Positions 51,553 through 62,547 of a stretch of DNA of 64,000 bases are shown one piece after another. The position numbers and the translations under genes were made by a program. Source of the DNA: Solirubrobacteraceae bacterium. Lineage in GTDB: Bacteria > Actinomycetota > Thermoleophilia > Solirubrobacterales > Solirubrobacteraceae. The notes under the pieces were generated by a model that did not search any database, was not told where the DNA came from, and saw nothing but the letters and a program-made list of their open reading frames with translations. The stretch lies in the NCBI GenBank assembly GCA_031177685.1, contig JAPSGI010000010.1, positions 1 through 64,000 of the forward strand, given 5' to 3'. Each line of letters opens with the position of its first letter. Position 1 is the first letter of the stretch.

Positions 51553-52239
51553 GCGACCCTCCGGGTGCGACGCGTCCGAGAACTCGCGGAACAGCCCGGT
51601 GACCACGAACGCGGTCTGCTCGCCGATGTCCACCGCGTGGTCGCCGATCCGCTCCAGCCAGCGGGAGACCAGGATCATGTGCATCGCCCATTCGCGGCGG
51701 TCCGCGTCGTCGCCGATGTCCAGCGCGAGTCCGAAGACGTCGCGGTTGAGCTCGTTGACGACGTCGTCCTGGCGGACCAGGTCCTCGGCCAGCTCCGCGT
51801 CGCGCAGGGCGAAGCAGCGCTTGGCCTGCTCCACCTCGGTCCGCACGTACGCCGCCATGCGATCGATCTGCTCGAGGATCTTGGGATCGATCGGAGGGGA
51901 CGAGCCGTCCAGCGGAACCATCTTGGCGATGTTCACGCACTGGTCGCCCATCCGCTCGACGTGCTTGATCACGTGCAGCAGCGCCGCCACCAGCCGCAGG
52001 TCGCCGGCCACGGGCGCCTGGGTGGCGAGCAGGCTCAGCAGCCCCTGGTGCACCTCCATGTAGCGACCGTCGATGCGGTCGTCGTCGGCGATCACCAGCT
52101 GGGCCAGGTCGATGTCCTGGCTGTTGAGCGCGCCGACCGCCCGGTCCAGGGCCGCGACCACCATGTCGAGCCCGTCCAGGGCCCTCTCCTCGAGCCGCGC
52201 CAGCTCGTCCTGGAAGTGGAGGCGCGCGCCGTCGGTCAT
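51550..52239 (-). CDS. phoU: Phosphate-transport regulator PhoU
   Basis: A 229-aa protein of two three-helix PhoU repeats. The conserved metal-binding motifs '[15 protein letters not shown]', '[21 protein letters not shown]' and '[21 protein letters not shown]' are present. PhoU dampens the Pho response by linking the Pst transporter to the sensor kinase. The ATG overlaps the pstB stop. Confidence 0.95.
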   Translation of the reverse strand: MTDGARLHFQDELARLEERALDGLDMVVAALDRAVGALNSQDIDLAQLVIADDDRIDGRYMEVHQGLLSLLATQAPVAGDLRLVAALLHVIKHVERMGDQCVNIAKMVPLDGSSPPIDPKILEQIDRMAAYVRTEVEQAKRCFALRDAELAEDLVRQDDVVNELNRDVFGLALDIGDDADRREWAMHMILVSRWLERIGDHAVDIGEQTAFVVTGLFREFSDASHPEGR

Positions 52240-53057
52240 CCGACCTTCCCTGTCACGTAGGCCTCCGTGCGCGGGTCGGCCGGGTTCGTGAAGATCCGGT
52301 CGGTCACGTCGAACTCGACCATCCGCCCGGCGCGGTCGTCGGGGTCCACGGTGAAGAAGCCCGTCCGGTCCGACACGCGGGCGGCCTGCTGCATGTTGTG
52401 CGTGACGATCACGATGGAGTAGTCCTCCTTGAGCTCGGTCATGAGGTCCTCGATGCGCGAGGTGGAGATCGGGTCCAGGGCCGAGCACGGCTCGTCCATC
52501 AGGATCACGTCCGGGGAGACCGCCAGCGCGCGGGCGATGCACAGCCGCTGCTGCTGGCCGCCGGAGATGCCGAAGGCGTTGGCCTTCAGCCGGTCCTTGA
52601 CCTCGTCCCACAGCGCCGCGCGGCGCAGGGCGCGCTCCACGATCTCGTCGAGGTCGCCGTCCATCCCCAGCACCCGCGGCCCGAAGGCGACGTTGTCGTG
52701 GATCGACTTGGGGAACGGGTTGGGCTTCTGGAACACCATCCCGATCCGCCGGCGCACCTGCACCAGGTCGACGCCCGGCGCGTACAGGTCCTCGCCGTGG
52801 TAGCGGACGGATCCTTCCACGCGCGCGCGCGGGATCAGGTCGTTCATGCGGTTCAGCGTGCGCAGCAGCGTGCTCTTCCCGCACCCGGACGGCCCGATCA
52901 GCGCCGTGATCTCGCGCGCGCGCACGTCCAGGGAGATGTCGCGCACGGCGGGCACGCCGGCGTAGGACACGGTCACGCCGCGCAGCTCGAAGATCTGCTC
53001 GGCCGGCGCGGGCGCGGCCACGCCGCTCTCCGACGGCGCGCGGTCTGTCGTCACCAT
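52236..53057 (-). CDS. pstB: Phosphate ABC transporter ATP-binding protein
   Basis: A 273-aa ATPase of the high-affinity phosphate importer. Walker A 'GPSGCGKST' (55-63), PstB-specific '[24 protein letters not shown]', Q-loop '[14 protein letters not shown]', signature '[17 protein letters not shown]' and Walker B '[16 protein letters not shown]' are intact. A 20-residue Ala/Pro-rich N-terminal extension precedes the core. The start follows pstA by 2 nt. Confidence 0.97.
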   Translation of the reverse strand: MVTTDRAPSESGVAAPAPAEQIFELRGVTVSYAGVPAVRDISLDVRAREITALIGPSGCGKSTLLRTLNRMNDLIPRARVEGSVRYHGEDLYAPGVDLVQVRRRIGMVFQKPNPFPKSIHDNVAFGPRVLGMDGDLDEIVERALRRAALWDEVKDRLKANAFGISGGQQQRLCIARALAVSPDVILMDEPCSALDPISTSRIEDLMTELKEDYSIVIVTHNMQQAARVSDRTGFFTVDPDDRAGRMVEFDVTDRIFTNPADPRTEAYVTGKVG

Positions 53058-53059
53058 CG

Positions 53060-53908
53060 TCACCACTTTCGTTCGTATCGGTTGCGCAGCCAGATGGCGG
53101 CGGCGTTCATCGTCAGGAGAAGCATCAGCAGCACGATGATCCCGGCCGCGGCCAGGACCTTGAACTCCGGCTGCGGCTGGGAGATCCAGTTGAAGATCTG
53201 CAGCGGCAGGGCGGTGAAGCCGGAGTCCAGCCCGCTCGGGTTGAAGGCCACGAACGTGGCGGCGCCGACCAGGATCAGCGGGGCCGTCTCCCCGATCGCG
53301 CGCGACAGCGCCAGGATGACGCCGGTGGCGATCCCCGGGACGGCCGCCGGCAGCACCTGGCGCCAGATCGTCTGCCACTGCGTGGCACCCAGCGCGAGCG
53401 AGCCCTCGCGGATCGACGACGGCACCGCGCGGATCGCCTCGCGCGCGGCGATGATCACCACGGGCAGCACGAGCAGCCCCAGCGTCAGCGCGCCGGCGAG
53501 CACCACGCGCCCCAGCGACAGCGGGCCCCGCACCAGGAAGGCCAGCCCGAGGATGCCGTAGACGATGCTCGGGACGGCCGCGAGGTTCTGGACGTTCACC
53601 TCGATCAGGCGGTTCCACCAGCGCTCGCGGTCAGCGTACTCCTCGAGGTACACCGCGGTGGCGACGCCGACGGGCACGATGAACGCGGCGCACGTGCCCA
53701 TCAGCCAGACCGTCCCCCAGAACGCCGACTCCAGGCCGGCGCGCTGGGGATCGAACGACGGGAAGCGGTTGAGCAGGTCCACCGACAGGCGTGAGGCGCC
53801 ATCGGAGACGACGTCGTAGAGCAGCAGGCCGAGCAGCAGGACGCTCAGGCTCAGGCAGCCGAGCAGCACGCCGTGGAACCCGACCTCCCTGGCGCGGCGC
53901 GCGCTCAT
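53060..53908 (-). CDS. pstA: Phosphate ABC transporter permease PstA
   Basis: A 282-aa six-helix permease. The EAA-type cytoplasmic loop '[29 protein letters not shown]' (about 171-199) docks PstB, and '[19 protein letters not shown]' is the phosphate-permease signature. The family-typical '[29 protein letters not shown]' precedes it. The start overlaps the pstC stop (ATGA). Confidence 0.95.
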   Translation of the reverse strand: MSARRAREVGFHGVLLGCLSLSVLLLGLLLYDVVSDGASRLSVDLLNRFPSFDPQRAGLESAFWGTVWLMGTCAAFIVPVGVATAVYLEEYADRERWWNRLIEVNVQNLAAVPSIVYGILGLAFLVRGPLSLGRVVLAGALTLGLLVLPVVIIAAREAIRAVPSSIREGSLALGATQWQTIWRQVLPAAVPGIATGVILALSRAIGETAPLILVGAATFVAFNPSGLDSGFTALPLQIFNWISQPQPEFKVLAAAGIIVLLMLLLTMNAAAIWLRNRYERKW

Positions 53909-54819
53909 TCGTACACCTGCCGGAACCGGCGCACGAAGCGGATGGAGAGCGCGTTCATGACCAGCGTCATGAGGAACAGCGCGAACCCGACCGCGAAGAT
54001 CGTCTTGTAGCCGATCGAGCCGGTGGGCACGTCGCCCTTGCCGGTGGCCGCGATGAAGGCGGTCATCGTCTCGTAGGCCTCCGCGGGGTTCACGCCCGTG
54101 TTGGCGATCTGCCCCGCCGCGATCAGCACGATCATCGTCTCGCCGATCGCGCGCGAGATGCCCAGGATCACCGCGGCGACGATGCCCGACAGCGCGGCCG
54201 GGAAGACGACGCGCGTGGAGACCTGCATCCGGTTGGCGCCGAGCCCGTAGGCGCCCTCGCGCAGCGATTGCGGCACGGCGGACATGGCGTCCTCGGCCAC
54301 CGAGGCGATCGTCGGCAGCACCATGAAGCCCATGACGATGCCGGCGGACAGCGCATTGAAGATCTGCACGTCCACCCCTAGGGCGCCGCGCAGGATCTCC
54401 GGGGTGAAGAAGGTCAGCGCGAAGTAGCCGAACACCACCGTGGGGATGCCGGCGAGCATCTCGAGGATCGGCTTGAGGACCCGCCGCGTGCGCGGCCGCG
54501 CGTACTCCGACAAAAAGATGGCCGAGCCGAGCCCCAGCGGCACCGCGACCGCCAGCGCGATCCCCGTGACCAGCAGCGTGCCGTTGACCAGCGGCCACAC
54601 GCCGAACTTGGGATCGGCGAACAGCGGCGCCCACTCCTTCCCCGTGAGGAAGTCGACGAGGCTGACGTCGCCGAAGAACGCGACGGTCTCGCGCAGCAGC
54701 GAGGCCACGATCCCGACAGTGGTCAGGATCGACAGCAGCGCCGCCAGGAAGAGGAGCGCCCGGATCAGGCGCTCCCCGTACCGCGGCCGCGCGGCCCCGA
54801 AGACCGTCGCGGCTTCCAT
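53905..54819 (-). CDS. pstC: Phosphate ABC transporter permease PstC
   Basis: A 304-aa six-helix permease. Hallmarks: '[33 protein letters not shown]', the '[20 protein letters not shown]' segment, the EAA loop '[29 protein letters not shown]' and '[17 protein letters not shown]'. It forms the channel with PstA. The ATG overlaps the last base of the pstS stop (TGATG). Confidence 0.95.
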   Translation of the reverse strand: MEAATVFGAARPRYGERLIRALLFLAALLSILTTVGIVASLLRETVAFFGDVSLVDFLTGKEWAPLFADPKFGVWPLVNGTLLVTGIALAVAVPLGLGSAIFLSEYARPRTRRVLKPILEMLAGIPTVVFGYFALTFFTPEILRGALGVDVQIFNALSAGIVMGFMVLPTIASVAEDAMSAVPQSLREGAYGLGANRMQVSTRVVFPAALSGIVAAVILGISRAIGETMIVLIAAGQIANTGVNPAEAYETMTAFIAATGKGDVPTGSIGYKTIFAVGFALFLMTLVMNALSIRFVRRFRQVYE

Positions 54820-55772
54820 CAGGCGGGCGCCAGCCGGCTCAGCGCCTGCCTGGACCGCTCCAGCTGCGCCGGCGTCAGCGCGACGATCTGGGCGTTCTCC
54901 GCCACCGTGGCCTGGTTGGCGATCACGAAGTCCAGGAACGCCTTGACCTGCGGCTTGACCAGCGCCTTGTCGCTGACGTACATGAACAGCGGGCGCGACA
55001 GCGGCTTGTAGGAGTTGTCCTGGATCGTCGCCTTGCTCGGCTTCACGCAGCCGCCGCCGCCGTCGACGCCGACCAGGTTCAGCTTGTCCTGGTTCTGCTC
55101 GTAGTAGGAGAAGCCGAAGTAACCCAGGCCGCCGCCGTCGCCGGCCACGCCCTGGACGAGCACGTTGTCGTCCTCGGACGGCTGGTAGTCCTTGCGCGTC
55201 GCACCCTCCTCGCCGTTGATCTCCTCGGTGAAGAAGTCGAACGTGCCCGAGTCCGTCCCGGGGCCGAACAGGGAGAGCTCGGTGTCGGGGAGCTTGGGGT
55301 CGAGCTCGCGCAGCGTCTTGACGTCCGAGCCCGTGTTCCACAGCTCCTTGAGCTGCGCCGTGGTCAGGCAGTCGACCTTCAGGCCGGGGTTCGTCACCAC
55401 GGCGATCCCGTCGTTGGCCACCTGCAGCTCGGCGTAGCGGGTGGCGGCCTTGCGGCAGGCGGCGATCTCCTCCTCCTTGATGGGGCGCGAGGCGTTCGAG
55501 ACGTCGGTCTCGCCCGCGCAGAACTTCTCGAAGCCGCCTCCGGTGCCGGACTCGCCCACGGTCACCCGGGCGCCGGGGTTCTCCTGCCCGAAGCCCTCCG
55601 CCGCGGCCTGGGCGAAGGGGAACACGGTGCTGGATCCGTCGACGGCGATGGTGCCGGAGGCCCCGCCTCCGCCGCCCGCGTCGCCTTCGTCTCCGCCGCC
55701 GCAGGCGGTCGCGCCCAGGGCGAGGATGCCGCTCACGATCAGAGCGGTCGTCGTCTTCTCGATCTTTGTCAT
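54819..55772 (-). CDS. pstS: Phosphate-binding lipoprotein PstS
   Basis: A 317-aa periplasmic-type binding protein anchored by a lipobox with C24 ('GATAC'). Phosphate contacts are in '[16 protein letters not shown]' and '[12 protein letters not shown]' and '[13 protein letters not shown]', plus '[12 protein letters not shown]'. It captures phosphate (and can admit arsenate) for PstCAB. It is first in the operon, behind a three-unit Pho box at 55817-55844. Confidence 0.96.
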   Translation of the reverse strand: MTKIEKTTTALIVSGILALGATACGGGDEGDAGGGGGASGTIAVDGSSTVFPFAQAAAEGFGQENPGARVTVGESGTGGGFEKFCAGETDVSNASRPIKEEEIAACRKAATRYAELQVANDGIAVVTNPGLKVDCLTTAQLKELWNTGSDVKTLRELDPKLPDTELSLFGPGTDSGTFDFFTEEINGEEGATRKDYQPSEDDNVLVQGVAGDGGGLGYFGFSYYEQNQDKLNLVGVDGGGGCVKPSKATIQDNSYKPLSRPLFMYVSDKALVKPQVKAFLDFVIANQATVAENAQIVALTPAQLERSRQALSRLAPA

Positions 55773-55816
55773 GCGGGCAGGCTCGCGCCGGCCCGTGGCC
55801 GCCCGGTTACCGGGCG

Positions 55817-55844
55817 GTGAACGGCTTGTGAAAGACCTGTGAAC
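55817..55844 (-). promoter_or_regulatory. Pho box upstream of pstS (three 11-bp direct repeats)
   Basis: On the minus strand GTTCAC (55844-55839), TTTCAC (55833-55828) and GTTCAC (55822-55817) recur at exactly 11-bp spacing. This is the PhoP/PhoB direct-repeat architecture known from actinobacteria. It lies 45-72 nt upstream of the pstS ATG and touches the stop codon of the ester-cyclase gene. Phosphate-starvation control of pst is expected. Confidence 0.8.
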
Positions 55845-56224
55845 TAGGGCTCGGCGGGCAGGCCGAGCTGGCGCAGGCGGTCGAGGTCGTCCTCGAGGCC
55901 CCAGGCGTCGGCGATGCGCCCGTCGCGCAGCGTGAAGAAGTAGACCTCGTCGACGTCCTCGAAGCGCTTGCCGGTCGGTGGGCGCCCACGCCACGCGCCG
56001 GTGTGGGTGGCCGAGCACTTGAAGCGGCCGGCGACGCGGTCTTCTTCCGCGATGAGCTCGATCGTGCGCATGTGGACGTCGGGGAAGGCGTTGCGAAACG
56101 GCTCGATCCAGGCGCGGAGCCTGCTCGCGAGCTCGGTTGTGCAGAGCTCTTCGGTTGCTTGTGCGTCGCCCGCGTTGATGGCCTCGTCGATGAAGCGCTG
56201 CACCGTCCTCTTGGAGTTGCTCAC
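55844..56224 (-). CDS. SnoaL-like ester cyclase/NTF2-fold protein
   Basis: A 126-aa protein with the NTF2-like fold of the SnoaL/ester-cyclase family: 'RFIDEAINAGDAQATEELCTTELASRLRAW', 'FRNAFPDVHMRTIELIAEEDRVAGRFKCSATHTGAW' and 'RFEDVDEVYFFTLRDGRIADAWGLEDDL' are typical. Members bind or isomerise small hydrophobic compounds; no activity can be assigned. The GTG overlaps the stop of the R2-like ferritin gene, so it is the tail of the arsR-arsM run. Confidence 0.8.
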   Translation of the reverse strand: MSNSKRTVQRFIDEAINAGDAQATEELCTTELASRLRAWIEPFRNAFPDVHMRTIELIAEEDRVAGRFKCSATHTGAWRGRPPTGKRFEDVDEVYFFTLRDGRIADAWGLEDDLDRLRQLGLPAEP

Positions 56225-57039
56225 AGCTCGACGCCGATGATCTTCAGGCGGCGGTTGAGGCCGGCGAGGGCGAACTCTCTGACTTCTGAGGGGTCCACGT
56301 CGAAGGCTGGGCCTTCATTGGTAGGTGGGGGTTCCAGCGCTTGGGCGACTGGGGGCAGGAGCTGGTGGAGGGTCTTGCGGATCGCGTCCTTCATGGCTGG
56401 GTCTTCGGTGACCGCGCTTCGTAGGAAGCCCGTCCCGTAGGCGATGTGTCGCTGCTCGTCTCTCGCGATGCTGCGGTAGCCGGTCACGAAGCCGGGCAGC
56501 AGCTGGTGCTCGTTGAGGTAGCGGGTGATGAAGTGGAACGCGGTGGTGCCGAGGGTTCCCTCGATCACCTGGTGGTAGATCGTCACGAACTCCACCTTGG
56601 CGGCGCGGTCGCGGGGGTTCTGTACCAGCTTCTCGTGCGCCTGCACGAGCGCCTCGTCGAAGATCTGGCGGAAGGGATCGCCGAGGTGCTCTCTCGCGCG
56701 CGCCACGTGGGACGCGATGGCGGCCGGGTCGGCGACCACCTGGTTCTGGAAGCGCGCGTAGAACTGGAGGTGGCGCGCTTCGTCGACCTGCTGGCTGGCG
56801 AGGTAGCTCGTCTCCTCCTCGTCGTCGGCCGCGAGCACCAGCCCGGTGAACTGGGTGGTGATGCGCTCCTCGGCCACGATCAGCGAGGACAGCGCCCACA
56901 GGACGGCGTCGCGCTCCTGCGGCTCCAGACCCGGCCAGGCTTGCGCGTCGGCGGTCAGGTCGATCTCCTGCGAGGACCAGGGCTCGCGCTCCCACGCGAG
57001 GAACAGCTCCTGCGGGGAGAACAGCGTGTCGACGCTCAC
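56221..57039 (-). CDS. R2-like/ferritin-superfamily diiron protein
   Basis: A 272-aa all-helical protein resembling ribonucleotide-reductase R2-type diiron enzymes. Candidate metal ligands appear in order: 'IVAEERIT', 'VDEARHLQFYARF' (E..H), 'VTIYHQVIEGTLGTTAF' (E) and 'IARDEQRHIAYGTGFL' (E..H). The first ligand and the radical Tyr positions are not certain. It could be an R2-like ligand-binding oxidase or a small oxygenase rather than a true reductase subunit; no nrdA/E is nearby. The GTG overlaps the arsM stop, so it is co-translated with an arsenic gene. Confidence 0.72.
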   Translation of the reverse strand: MSVDTLFSPQELFLAWEREPWSSQEIDLTADAQAWPGLEPQERDAVLWALSSLIVAEERITTQFTGLVLAADDEEETSYLASQQVDEARHLQFYARFQNQVVADPAAIASHVARAREHLGDPFRQIFDEALVQAHEKLVQNPRDRAAKVEFVTIYHQVIEGTLGTTAFHFITRYLNEHQLLPGFVTGYRSIARDEQRHIAYGTGFLRSAVTEDPAMKDAIRKTLHQLLPPVAQALEPPPTNEGPAFDVDPSEVREFALAGLNRRLKIIGVEL

Positions 57040-57770
57040 GGCCGGCGCGCTCGCACGATCGCCGAGGCGGCCTGGGGGTGTACGCGGTGCGTCTCGCGGA
57101 CCTCGACGTCCACGAAGCCGGCGTCGCGCAGGTGGCGCTCGTACTCGGCGGGCGTGAGGGCGCCCGAGATGCAGCCGGTCCACTGCGCCATGTCCGCGCG
57201 CGTCTGCTCGTCCATGCCCTCGTCGGCGACCACGTCGCTGACCGCCAGGCGCCCGCCGGGGCGCAGGACGCGCGCCGCCTCGGCCAGTACCTTCGCCTTG
57301 TCGGCGGACAGGTTGATCACGCAGTTGGAGATCACCACGTCGACGGATGCGTCCGGCAGCGGCAGCTCCTCGATGTAGCCCTTGACGAACTCGGCGTTCT
57401 CCACGCCCGCCGCCCGGGCGTTGGCGCGGGCCGTCTCCAGCATCTCGTCGGTCATGTCGAGGCCGATGGCGCGGCCGGTCGGCCCGACGCGGCGGGCGGA
57501 GATCAGCACGTCGGCGCCGGCGCCGGAGCCGAGGTCGAGCACGGTCTCGCCCTCGTGCAGGTCTGCCACGGCGGTGGGGACGCCGCAGCCCAGGGAGGCG
57601 GTGACCGCGCTCTCGGGCGCCTGCGCCGCGGTGGCATCGTCGTAAAGACCCGCACCGAAGGTGGCGTCGTCGCCACAGCTCGTCCCGCAGCCCGTGCCGG
57701 CTCGTGCGGCGGCGGCGTAGGCGTCTCTTACGACCTCGCGGGTCCGTTCCAGTTCGGTCAGCTCAGCCAT
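57036..57770 (-). CDS. arsM: Arsenite S-adenosylmethionine methyltransferase
   Basis: A 244-aa enzyme methylating As(III) to volatile or less toxic methylarsenicals. SAM site '[16 protein letters not shown]' (about 77-92). The three As-binding Cys of the family are present: C62 in 'SLGCGVP', C150 in 'ISNCVINL' and C200 in 'TGCISGAL'. An N-terminal '[11 protein letters not shown]' adds a further Cys pair. Its start overlaps the arsR end by 13 nt, so it is under ArsR control. Confidence 0.93.
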   Translation of the reverse strand: MAELTELERTREVVRDAYAAAARAGTGCGTSCGDDATFGAGLYDDATAAQAPESAVTASLGCGVPTAVADLHEGETVLDLGSGAGADVLISARRVGPTGRAIGLDMTDEMLETARANARAAGVENAEFVKGYIEELPLPDASVDVVISNCVINLSADKAKVLAEAARVLRPGGRLAVSDVVADEGMDEQTRADMAQWTGCISGALTPAEYERHLRDAGFVDVEVRETHRVHPQAASAIVRARRP

Positions 57771-58111
57771 GCGTTCAGTTCCTCCAGGGCATCGGGGACG
57801 ACGTAGTAGAAGGCCCACAGCCCGACCCGCTCGGAGTCGACGACGCCGGCCTCGCGCAGCACCTTGAGGTGGTGGCTGAGCGTGGGCTGGCTGACGTCGA
57901 ACAGCGGGACCAGCTCGCACACGCAGACCTTCCCCGCGTGCTTGCGCAGGACGTCCACGAGCTGGAGGCGGATCGGATCGCCGAGAGCCTTGGCCAGGGC
58001 GGCCATGCGCCGCGCGTGCTCGCGGTCGACGTCGGGATAGACGACGGGCTCGCAGCACCGCACCCCGGCGGGGCGCTTCTGCTTCGGCGCGAGGGCGAGA
58101 TCGGCGGGCAT
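57758..58111 (-). CDS. arsR: ArsR-family arsenic-responsive repressor
   Basis: A 117-aa winged-helix repressor. HTH 'ELVPLFDVSQPTLSHHLKVLREAGVV' (about 66-91). Candidate As(III) ligands are C19-C20 near the N-terminus and C63/C65 in 'VCVCEL', similar to the Corynebacterium ArsR type where an N-terminal Cys pair joins a Cys in the HTH region. It represses until As(III) binds. ATG 58111 follows a TATATG -10 by 7 nt; imperfect palindromes at 58112-58140 are candidate operators shared with arsC. Confidence 0.92.
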   Translation of the reverse strand: MPADLALAPKQKRPAGVRCCEPVVYPDVDREHARRMAALAKALGDPIRLQLVDVLRKHAGKVCVCELVPLFDVSQPTLSHHLKVLREAGVVDSERVGLWAFYYVVPDALEELNAWLS

Positions 58112-58140
58112 GGATATACATATACCTATTGAATCGATAG
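58112..58140. promoter_or_regulatory. ars divergent promoter/operator
   Basis: An unusually AT-rich island between arsR (minus) and arsC (plus). It has two imperfect palindromes: GGATATACATATACC (58112-58126) and CTATTGAATCGATAG (58126-58140). TATATG (minus, 58124-58119) ends 7 nt before the arsR ATG. TAGCGT (plus, near 58153) is a possible arsC -10. ArsR dimers probably bind here. Confidence 0.6.
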
Positions 58141-58170
58141 ATGTCAATGGAGTAGCGTGTTTGCTTCCCG

Positions 58171-58557
58171 ATGGCCCGCGTCCTCTTCGTCTGCCTCCAC
58201 AACGCCGGTCGCTCGCAGATGAGCGAGGCGCTCTTCGAGCGCGCCGCGGACGGCCGGCACGAGGCCCGCTCCGCGGGCACGACTCCGGCGGAGCGCGTCC
58301 ATCCCGAGGTCGTCGACGTCATGCGCGAGCTCGACGTCGACCTCTCCGACCGCGTCCCGCGCCGCCTCACGCCCGAGCTGGCGGAATGGGCCGACGTCGT
58401 CGTCACGATGGGCTGCGGCGACGAGTGCCCGTACGTCCCGGGCCGCCGCTACCTCGACTGGGACCTCCCCGACCCCAAGGGTCGCCCCACCGAAGAAGTG
58501 CGCGCCATTCGCAACGACATAGCCAGCCGCGTGGGCGCCCTCCTGCGCGATCTCTGA
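58171..58557 (+). CDS. arsC: Arsenate reductase, LMW-phosphatase type
   Basis: A 128-aa thioredoxin-coupled ArsC that reduces As(V) to As(III). P-loop 'CLHNAGRS' (C8 to R14), C82 and C86 in 'MGCGDECP' for the disulfide cascade, and D98 in 'DWDLPDPKG'. The family usually has its second and third Cys seven apart; here they are four apart. Divergent from arsR. It is followed by a 17-bp palindrome. No arsenite pump (ArsB/Acr3) is visible, so methylation by ArsM may be the main sink. Confidence 0.93.
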   Translation: MARVLFVCLHNAGRSQMSEALFERAADGRHEARSAGTTPAERVHPEVVDVMRELDVDLSDRVPRRLTPELAEWADVVVTMGCGDECPYVPGRRYLDWDLPDPKGRPTEEVRAIRNDIASRVGALLRDL

Positions 58558-58565
58558 ACAAACCG

Positions 58566-58582
58566 CCGTTGCGCCGCAACGG
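58566..58582. terminator. 17-bp palindrome after arsC
   Basis: Perfect 8-bp arms CCGTTGCG/CGCAACGG around one C, 9 nt after the arsC stop. It may be a terminator without a T-run, or an operator for the AbiEi/DUF559 gene that starts at 58604. Confidence 0.5.
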
Positions 58583-58603
58583 CCGGCGCCCGAGCATGCG
58601 CCC

Positions 58604-59541
58604 ATGCCCAACTTCCGTGTCGTTGAGCCGCCTATACCGGCCGAATTGCACGCAAGTTTGGAGCGGGAGCTGGCGGGGCTGGCGACGCGGCAGCATGGGG
58701 TTGTCTCCCGGGCGCAGCTGGTAGAGCTCGGGTTCAGCCGGCATGCGATTCGGCACCGGGTCCAGACGGGACGGCTGCTGTTGCTCCACCGCGGCGTCTA
58801 CGCCGTCGGGCACCGCGCCGTGTCGCGGGACGGGCGGCTGATGGCGGCGGTCCTGGCCGTGGGCCCCGGCGCCGTGCTGAGCCATAGGTCCGCCGCCGAG
58901 CTGTGGGGTATCCGCCGGACGAGCCGCGAGCGGATCGAGGTCACCGTCCCGCGTGCGCTGAGACCCCGCCCCGGGATCGAGATCCACCGCAAGGACGTGC
59001 CGCCGGACGAACGGACCACCCGCCACGGCATCCCGGTCACGACCGTCCCGAGAACCCTCGTCGACCTGGCAAAAGTCCTCAGACCAGGAGAGCTCAGACG
59101 CGCCGCCGAACAGGCCGAGGTCAACCGCCTCGCCGATCCCCTCCCCCTGAATGCCGTCGTTCAGCGGCACGCAGGCGGCCACGGCGTCAAAACCCTCAGG
59201 GCGCTGAGCAACGAGGGAATCCAGCCACGGATCACCCGCAGCGAGCTGGAGCAGAAGTTCATGACCCTGATTGAGACAAGCGGTCTCCCGAAGCCCGAGA
59301 CCAACGCTGCCATCCAACTACAAGGCACCTGGATCGAAGTCGACTGCCTCTGGCGAAAGCAGAAGCTGGTGGTGGAGCTCGACGGCCACGCCTACCACTC
59401 CAGCCGCGAGGCCTTCGAGCGCGACCGCGAGCGCGACCGCCGCCTGGAGGCCAACGGCTACCGGGTGATCCGGATCACCTGGCGCCAGCTGCGCGACGAC
59501 CCCCGCGGCGTCGCGCGCGACCTCGCGAGGCTGCTCGCGGA

Positions 59542-59545
<4 letters not shown>
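58604..59545 (+). CDS. AbiEi-type N-terminal domain + DUF559 nuclease-like protein
   Basis: A 313-aa protein. Residues about 25-75 form an AbiEi-like winged helix ('GVVSRAQLVELGFSRHAIRHRVQTGRLLLLHRGVYAVGH'). A middle region has 'SHRSAAELWGIRR'. The C-terminal 200-313 is DUF559, a Vsr-like PD-(D/E)xK fold ('EVDCLWRKQKLVVELDGHAYHSSREAFERDRERDRRLEANGYRVIRITWRQL'). No AbiEii-type toxin follows, so it is not a normal pair. The first 19 codons match the 5280 repeat. The centre of the gene is richer in A/T than its neighbours. Probably a multicopy family in these genomes (inference). Confidence 0.78.
58610..58666 (+). repeat. 57-bp dispersed repeat, copy B (coding)
   Basis: About 48/57 identical to 5280-5336. 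Outer arms AACTTCCGTG and CACGCAAGTT retain 9 of 10 pairs. Here the element is read in frame as codons 3-21 of the AbiEi/DUF559 gene without a stop. Confidence 0.65.
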
Positions 59546-61431
<1,886 letters not shown>

Positions 61432-61468
61432 GCTGATGGATCGGCCCGCGCGATAGGCTTCCGAGCCG

Positions 61469-61732
61469 ATGCCGCGTCTCGTACTCGCGCTCTCCCTCGC
61501 CCTGATCGCCCTGCTGGCGCTCGCGCCGGCCGCCTTCGGACTCGACCGGATCGACGGCGGCGAGGGCGCCTACGGCGAGACGAGCGACATGGTCGTCACC
61601 AACGCCGGCTTCATCCTCATCGCCGCCTTCCCGCTCCTCGCGCTGCTGCTCAGCCTGCTGCAGTGGCGCCTGGACAAGCGCAAGGAAGCGCGCAAGAAGG
61701 CCCGCAAGGCCGCCGCCCGCGGCGGCTGGTAG
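61469..61732 (+). CDS. Small secreted/anchored membrane protein
   Basis: An 87-aa protein: a signal peptide (1-24), a short acidic outside segment 'DRIDGGEGAYGETSDM', a membrane helix (about 46-66, 'AGFILIAAFPLLALLLSLLQW') and a very basic cytoplasmic tail of Lys/Arg repeats. A TAGGCT -10 lies 9 nt before the ATG. The family is unknown. It is divergent from the ABC-F gene and 16 nt upstream of the enoyl-CoA hydratase. Confidence 0.6.
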   Translation: MPRLVLALSLALIALLALAPAAFGLDRIDGGEGAYGETSDMVVTNAGFILIAAFPLLALLLSLLQWRLDKRKEARKKARKAAARGGW

Positions 61733-61748
61733 CCCGGCCTCGCGCCCG

Positions 61749-62516
61749 ATGGCCGGCGAGGTCCGCTACGAGCGCACGAGCGCGGCGGCCGTCCTCACGA
61801 TCGACCGCCCGGAGCGCCGCAACGCGGTGGACGGCGCGACCGCCGAGCAGCTGAAGGCCGGCTACGAGCGCTTCGAGGCCGACGACGAGGCTCGCGTGCT
61901 CGTGCTCACCGGCGCGGGCGACGCGGCCTTCTGCGCCGGGGCCGACCTCAAGGCGATCGACACGCTGGCGCCGCGGCTGGCCGACCCGGCCGGGCCGCTC
62001 GGCTTCACGCGCCTGACGGCGTCCAAGCCGACCATCGCGGCGATCTCCGGCTACTGCCTGGCCGGCGGCCTCGAGCTGGCCCTGTGGTGCGACCTGCGCG
62101 TGGTCACGCAGACGGCCCGGCTCGGCTTCCCCGAGCGCCGCTGGGGCGTCCCGCTGATCGACGGGGGCACGCAGCGCCTGCCGCGCATCGTCGGGCTCGG
62201 CCGCGGCCTGGACCTGATCCTCTCCGGGCGCGTCGTGGAGGCGGACGAGGCGCTGCAGATCGGTCTGGTCACCGAGATCGTGCCGGACGGGCAGCACCTG
62301 GAGCGCGCGCTGGAGATGGCCGAGGGGTTGGCCGCGGTGCCCCAGGAGACCATGCTGGCCGACCGCCGCGCGGCCATCGAGGGGTTCGGCCTCCCGCTGG
62401 CGGCCGGGCTCGCTGTCGAGGCCCAGGCCGGCCTGGCCACGCTCCAGGTCGCGCAGGCGGGCGCGGCCCGCTTCGCCGCCGGCGAAGGGCGCGGGGGCTC
62501 GGGCGCGGGGATATAG
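61749..62516 (+). CDS. Enoyl-CoA hydratase/isomerase family protein
   Basis: A 255-aa crotonase. 'LTIDRPERRNAVDG' N-terminal motif, oxyanion hole 'FCAGADLKAI' (about 64-73) and 'GYCLAGGLELALWCDLRV', then 'GFPERRWGVPLIDGGTQRLPRIVGLGRGLDLILSGRVVEADEAL' with the expected acid position. It probably hydrates 2-enoyl-CoA in fatty-acid breakdown, though the family also includes isomerases and hydrolases. Its TAG stop forms the beginning of a TAGGCT -10 for the next gene. Confidence 0.88.
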   Translation: MAGEVRYERTSAAAVLTIDRPERRNAVDGATAEQLKAGYERFEADDEARVLVLTGAGDAAFCAGADLKAIDTLAPRLADPAGPLGFTRLTASKPTIAAISGYCLAGGLELALWCDLRVVTQTARLGFPERRWGVPLIDGGTQRLPRIVGLGRGLDLILSGRVVEADEALQIGLVTEIVPDGQHLERALEMAEGLAAVPQETMLADRRAAIEGFGLPLAAGLAVEAQAGLATLQVAQAGAARFAAGEGRGGSGAGI

Positions 62517-62519
62517 GCT
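62514..62519 (+). promoter_or_regulatory. -10 of the double-SDR gene, overlapping upstream stop
   Basis: TAGGCT begins with the TAG stop (62514-62516) of the enoyl-CoA hydratase gene. Here a 28-nt leader with a GGGAGAG Shine-Dalgarno separates it from ATG 62548, so this mRNA is not leaderless. Confidence 0.5.
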
Positions 62520-62547
62520 TGCGCCAATCGGCAGCGAGGGAGAGCAC

